In this document: positions 61,043 through 64,000 of the stretch, one piece after another
Layout of the letters: the number at the start of each line of letters is the position of its first letter
Position numbering within the stretch: position 1 is the stretch's first letter
Origin: Tardiphaga sp. vice304
GTDB taxonomy: Bacteria; Pseudomonadota; Alphaproteobacteria; Rhizobiales; Xanthobacteraceae
Assembly: GCF_007018905.1 (NCBI RefSeq)
Contig: NZ_CP041402.1
Coordinates: 4,080,001 to 4,144,000, forward strand
Reading direction: 5' to 3'
DNA: 64,000 nucleotides
Notes under the pieces: generated by a model
Told to the model about the DNA's origin: nothing
Databases searched by the model: none
The model's input: the letters and a program-made list of their open reading frames with translations, nothing else
Translations under genes and position numbers: made by a program

Positions 61043-63645
61043 GCTACCGGATCAACGACCACGACTTCACAGAGCAGCCCCGCGCCGGCCAGTGCCTGCG
61101 CACCTTTTTGCGCGAGCTCGGCCATTACGGCGTCAAGAAGGGCTGCGATGCCGGCGACTGCGGCGCCTGCACGGTGCTGATCGACGGCGAGCCGGTACAT
61201 TCCTGCCTGATCCCGGCGTTTCGCGCCGACGGCCACGCCGTCACCACCATCGAGGGCCTTGCGCCCGACGGCGACACCCATCCGATGCAGCAGGCGTTTC
61301 TTGACGCGCAGGCGTTCCAGTGCGGCTTCTGCACCGCGGGCATGATCATGACCTGCGTCTCGCTGAACCAGGCGCAGCGCCAGGACCTGGGTCACGCGCT
61401 GAAAGGCAATTTATGCCGCTGCACCGGCTATCGCGCGATTGCGGATGCGCTTGATGGCAAGACCTATGTCGAGCACGCCGAGCCCGGCACCGCCTTCGGC
61501 CGCAGCCTGCCGGCGCCCGCCGGTCCGCTCGTGGTGAAAGGCGCGGCGCGCTACACCTTCGATATCGCGATGGACGACGTCTTGCAGATCAGGATCCTGC
61601 GCTCGCCACACCCGCATGCCAACATCGTCACGATCGACGCGAGCGAGGCCCTGGCCATGCCGGGCGTCCACGCCGTGCTGACGCATGAGGACGCGCCGAC
61701 CAGACTGTTCTCGACCGCGCGGCACGAGGTCACCGAGGTGGACCCCGAGGACACTCGCATCCTCGACCATGTCGTGCGCTTCATCGGCCAGAAAGTCGCC
61801 GCCGTCGTCGCCGACAGCGAGGCGATCGCCGAGGAGGCCTGCCGCCGCATCAAGGTGGTCTACGACATTTTGCCCGCGGTGTTCGATCCCGAACTGGCGA
61901 TTGCCGACGGCGCGCCGCTGATCCATCCCGACAAGACGCCTGCGCACCGCGTAGCCGAGTCCGCGCGCAATATCGTGGCGCAGACCCATGCCGAGGTCGG
62001 CGATGTCGCAGCAGCTCTGGCGGCGTCCGCGGTCACCTACGAAAACATTTTCGTCACCCAGCGCGTCCAGCACGGCCACCTCGAAACCCATGGCGGCATG
62101 GCCTGGGTCGACGATACCGGCCTGCTCAACATCCGCTCCAGCACGCAGGTGCCGTTCCTGACGCGGCGCGCGCTGGCAGGATTGTTCGATCTGCCGACCG
62201 AAAAAATCAGGGTGTTCTGCGAGCGCGTCGGCGGCGGCTTCGGCGGCAAACAGGAAATGTTCGTCGAGGACATTCTGGCGCTGTGCGCGCTGAAGACCGG
62301 ACGCAAGGTGAAGTGGGAGCTGACCCGCGAGGAACAGTTCATCGGTACCGCCACGCGGCATCCGATGCGCGTCAGGATTCGCGCCGGCGCCGACGCCGAT
62401 GGCAAGCTGACCGCCTTGCATCTCGATGTGCTCAGCAACACCGGCGCCTATGGCAACCATGCCGGCCCCGTTCTGTTTCACGCCTGCAGCGAATGCATCA
62501 GCGTCTACAAGTGCGACAACAAGAAAGTCGATGGCGTCGCAGCCTACACCAACACCCTGCCGTCCGGCGCATTTCGCGGCTACGGCCTGCCGCAGACGCA
62601 GTTTGCGGTGGAATCGGTGATCGACGAACTGGCGCGCCAGCTTGGCCTCAGCCCGTATGAATTCCGTCGTCGTAACGTCGTCAAACCGGGCGATCCGATG
62701 ATCTCGGCGACAGGCCCGCAGCATGCCGATGTATTGTACGGCAGCTACGGACTCGACCAGTGCCTCGACCTCGTCGAACACGCCATGCAGGAACCGACCG
62801 CGCACGATCTCTCGTCGGACTGGCTGACCGGCGACGGCATCGCGCTCACCATGATCGACACCGTGCCGCCCGGCGGCCATATCGCCGACGTGACGATCGA
62901 GATCCGCGACGACGGCGATTTCGACCTCACCGTGGGCACCGCCGAATTCGGCAACGGCACGGCCACCGTGCACCGCCAGATTGCCGCCACCGCGCTGGGC
63001 TGCACGGTCGAGCAGATCCACCTCCGGCAATCCGACACGGCCCATGGCGGCCACGACACCGGCGCCTATGGCAGCGCCGGCACGTTTGTCGCGGGAAACG
63101 CCACGCTGGATGCAGCGCGAAAACTGGCCGTCGCGATCCAGGCCAACGACGGCACGCGCCGCGCCGATGGCACCTCCGGCGGCACGCCGCGCTCGGTCGC
63201 CTTCAACGTCCAGGGCTTTCGCGTCGCTGTGAACAAAGGCACCGGCGAGATCAGGATTCTCAAGAGCGTCCAGGCAGCGGACGCTGGCGCCGTCGCCAAT
63301 CCGATGCAGCTGCGCGGCCAGATCGAAGGCGGCGTCGCGCAGGCGCTCGGTGCGGCGCTGTACGAGGAGATGGTGATCGACGATGGCGGCCGGGTGGTGA
63401 ACCCGAAATTCCGCGACTATCATTTGCCATCGTTCGCCGACGTGCCGCGCACCGATGTGTACTTCGCGCAGACCTATGATTCGATCGGCCCGCTGGGCGC
63501 CAAGTCGATGAGCGAGAGCCCGTACAATCCGGTGGCGCCCGCGATGGGCAATGCGCTGGCGGATGCGACAGGGATCCGCTTCACCCAGGTCCCGTTCAAG
63601 CCGGACAGGATCTTTCAGGCATTACATGCGAAGTATGGGAAGTAG
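61039..63645 (+). CDS. Fused FeS-molybdenum subunit of xanthine dehydrogenase (XdhD-like)
   Basis: The 868-residue fusion joins a small [2Fe-2S] subunit (residues about 1-155) to the molybdopterin subunit (about 165-868). Ferredoxin-type Cys lie in KGCDAGDCGACTVLIDG and the second cluster in QCGFCTAGM with CRCTGY. The Mo part carries GGGFGGKQEMFVE, SGAFRGYGLPQTQF and the final KSMSESPYNPVAPAMGNAL, with Glu as probable base. With the separate FAD subunit it should oxidise hypoxanthine or xanthine to urate, as suggested for E. coli XdhD/YgfM. ATG 61039 is set by the 4-base overlap; the frame open from 60283 is a shadow. Confidence 0.92.
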   Translation: MSYRINDHDFTEQPRAGQCLRTFLRELGHYGVKKGCDAGDCGACTVLIDGEPVHSCLIPAFRADGHAVTTIEGLAPDGDTHPMQQAFLDAQAFQCGFCTAGMIMTCVSLNQAQRQDLGHALKGNLCRCTGYRAIADALDGKTYVEHAEPGTAFGRSLPAPAGPLVVKGAARYTFDIAMDDVLQIRILRSPHPHANIVTIDASEALAMPGVHAVLTHEDAPTRLFSTARHEVTEVDPEDTRILDHVVRFIGQKVAAVVADSEAIAEEACRRIKVVYDILPAVFDPELAIADGAPLIHPDKTPAHRVAESARNIVAQTHAEVGDVAAALAASAVTYENIFVTQRVQHGHLETHGGMAWVDDTGLLNIRSSTQVPFLTRRALAGLFDLPTEKIRVFCERVGGGFGGKQEMFVEDILALCALKTGRKVKWELTREEQFIGTATRHPMRVRIRAGADADGKLTALHLDVLSNTGAYGNHAGPVLFHACSECISVYKCDNKKVDGVAAYTNTLPSGAFRGYGLPQTQFAVESVIDELARQLGLSPYEFRRRNVVKPGDPMISATGPQHADVLYGSYGLDQCLDLVEHAMQEPTAHDLSSDWLTGDGIALTMIDTVPPGGHIADVTIEIRDDGDFDLTVGTAEFGNGTATVHRQIAATALGCTVEQIHLRQSDTAHGGHDTGAYGSAGTFVAGNATLDAARKLAVAIQANDGTRRADGTSGGTPRSVAFNVQGFRVAVNKGTGEIRILKSVQAADAGAVANPMQLRGQIEGGVAQALGAALYEEMVIDDGGRVVNPKFRDYHLPSFADVPRTDVYFAQTYDSIGPLGAKSMSESPYNPVAPAMGNALADATGIRFTQVPFKPDRIFQALHAKYGK

Positions 63646-63669
63646 CTGGAACGCCAAACCAGGTGGCCT

Positions 63670-63812
63670 CTTCCTTCTCCCCTTGTGGGAGAAGGTGGCG
63701 CGCACGAAGTCCGCGTCGGATGAGGGGTTATTGGGCTCGGAGTTTGTGTTTACCCCTCACCCGTCCGCGCTGGCGCGCGGCCACCCTCTCCCACAAGGGG
63801 AGAGGGAAGAAA
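63670..63812. repeat. Palindromic intergenic repeat
   Basis: TTCCTTCTCCCCTTGTGGGAG at the left pairs with CTCCCACAAGGGGAGAGGGA at the right, with an inner ATGAGGGGTT / ACCCCTCACCCG inversion. It is the closest match in this window to the element ending at 58703, sharing CTCCCACAAGGGGAGA, and separates the convergent XDH and uricase genes. Confidence 0.88.
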
Positions 63813-63816
63813 GATC

Positions 63817-64000
63817 CTACCGCTCCACCGTACATTCGATCTGGCCGTGCGGCTCGTCGGTCGGCAGGAACACGTCGTTGTTGTTGTCCAGCCCGAATGG
63901 CTGCAGGTTCATCAAGAGGTAGTGGATGTTCGGGCATGACATGCTGATCTCGGAGATCTCCGGCACCGCGGCCAGCGCCGCCTCCCCCATATGAAACAGG
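63817..64000 (-). CDS. Uricase (factor-independent urate hydroxylase), C-terminal part
   Basis: The minus strand from the right edge to a TAG at 63817-63819 encodes about 60 residues that match the C-terminus of uricase. Features are AALAAVPEISEISMSCPN, HYLLMNLQPFGLDNNNDVF and PTDEPHGQIECTVER, the last being the conserved end of PucL/uricase. The rest of the gene is outside the window. It converts urate to 5-hydroxyisourate and completes the local purine path. It converges with the xanthine dehydrogenase gene across the repeat at 63670. Confidence 0.88.
   Translation of the reverse strand, partial: LFHMGEAALAAVPEISEISMSCPNIHYLLMNLQPFGLDNNNDVFLPTDEPHGQIECTVER

Noticed and set aside
1..64000. 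tRNA or rRNA genes, complete insertion sequences or prophage
   Set aside because: No cloverleaf with a GGTTCGAATC-type arm, no rRNA-like blocks and no transposase or integrase frames were recognised by eye; a tRNAscan or IS search would settle it.

Overview
The window looks like chromosomal DNA of a Bradyrhizobium-type alphaproteobacterium (Nitrobacteraceae). It is GC-rich, has many GTG and TTG starts with TGATG or ATGA gene overlaps, and is littered with palindromic intergenic repeats. Its nrtABC / haemoglobin / flavoprotein / nasC block resembles the nitrate-assimilation cluster described in Bradyrhizobium japonicum (diazoefficiens). This is inferred from gene content; no database search was run. 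No rRNA, tRNA, CRISPR array, complete insertion sequence or phage was seen.

Layout. 1-3.5 kb: the 3' part of a giant coiled-coil protein with 132-bp tandem repeats and a strong terminator. 3.9-7.6 kb (minus): an Mla-type lipid ABC transporter (STAS-permease fusion, ATPase, MlaD) followed by a mutarotase-like gene. 7.8-11.4 kb: dipeptide-epimerase-like enzyme, MFS transporter, and an unknown Ala/Pro/Glu-rich protein. 11.4-19.7 kb: a less GC-rich block with an outer-membrane MetA-like protein, a DUF1254/DUF1214 protein, a periplasmic arylsulfatase, a small secreted protein and, divergently, an eight-haem cytochrome with HEAT/TPR repeats. 19.8-24.4 kb (minus): threonine dehydratase-like, glycosyltransferase plus LpxH-like phosphatase, a PmtA-like methyltransferase and ThiD. 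24.6-29.9 kb: stand-alone AsnC sensor domain, AceE-like E1/transketolase divergent from an Lrp regulator, DMT exporter, aldo/keto reductase. 30.2-32.4 kb: a scar region with fmdB, a 5'-truncated fmdA abutting a LuxR C-terminal fragment, and a HigBA-type toxin-antitoxin pair. 32.5-35.6 kb: sugar ABC binding protein and two permeases without an ATPase.

35.7-43.4 kb (minus): nitrate assimilation. NrtABC import nitrate, NasC reduces it, Flp supplies electrons, and the single-domain haemoglobin probably handles nitric oxide. A candidate sigma-54 promoter and a leader with a GC-rich hairpin precede nrtA. No narK-like MFS gene lies inside the cluster; that gap holds two palindromic repeats.

43.8-46.7 kb: an unknown protein, a serine hydrolase of the beta-lactamase fold, a gene-poor AT-richer gap and an XRE regulator. 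46.8-53.0 kb (minus): a run of M20 amidohydrolase, carboxymuconolactone-decarboxylase-like protein, DapA-like aldolase, orphan CoxL-like molybdenum hydroxylase and zinc alcohol dehydrogenase, possibly one catabolic pathway. 53.1-64.0 kb: purine use, with nucleoside deaminase, BMP-family nucleoside ABC importer, 8-oxoguanine-deaminase-like amidohydrolase, a two-gene xanthine dehydrogenase in which the FeS and Mo subunits are fused, and the C-terminal part of a uricase at the right edge. Together these can take imported purines to urate and on toward allantoate.
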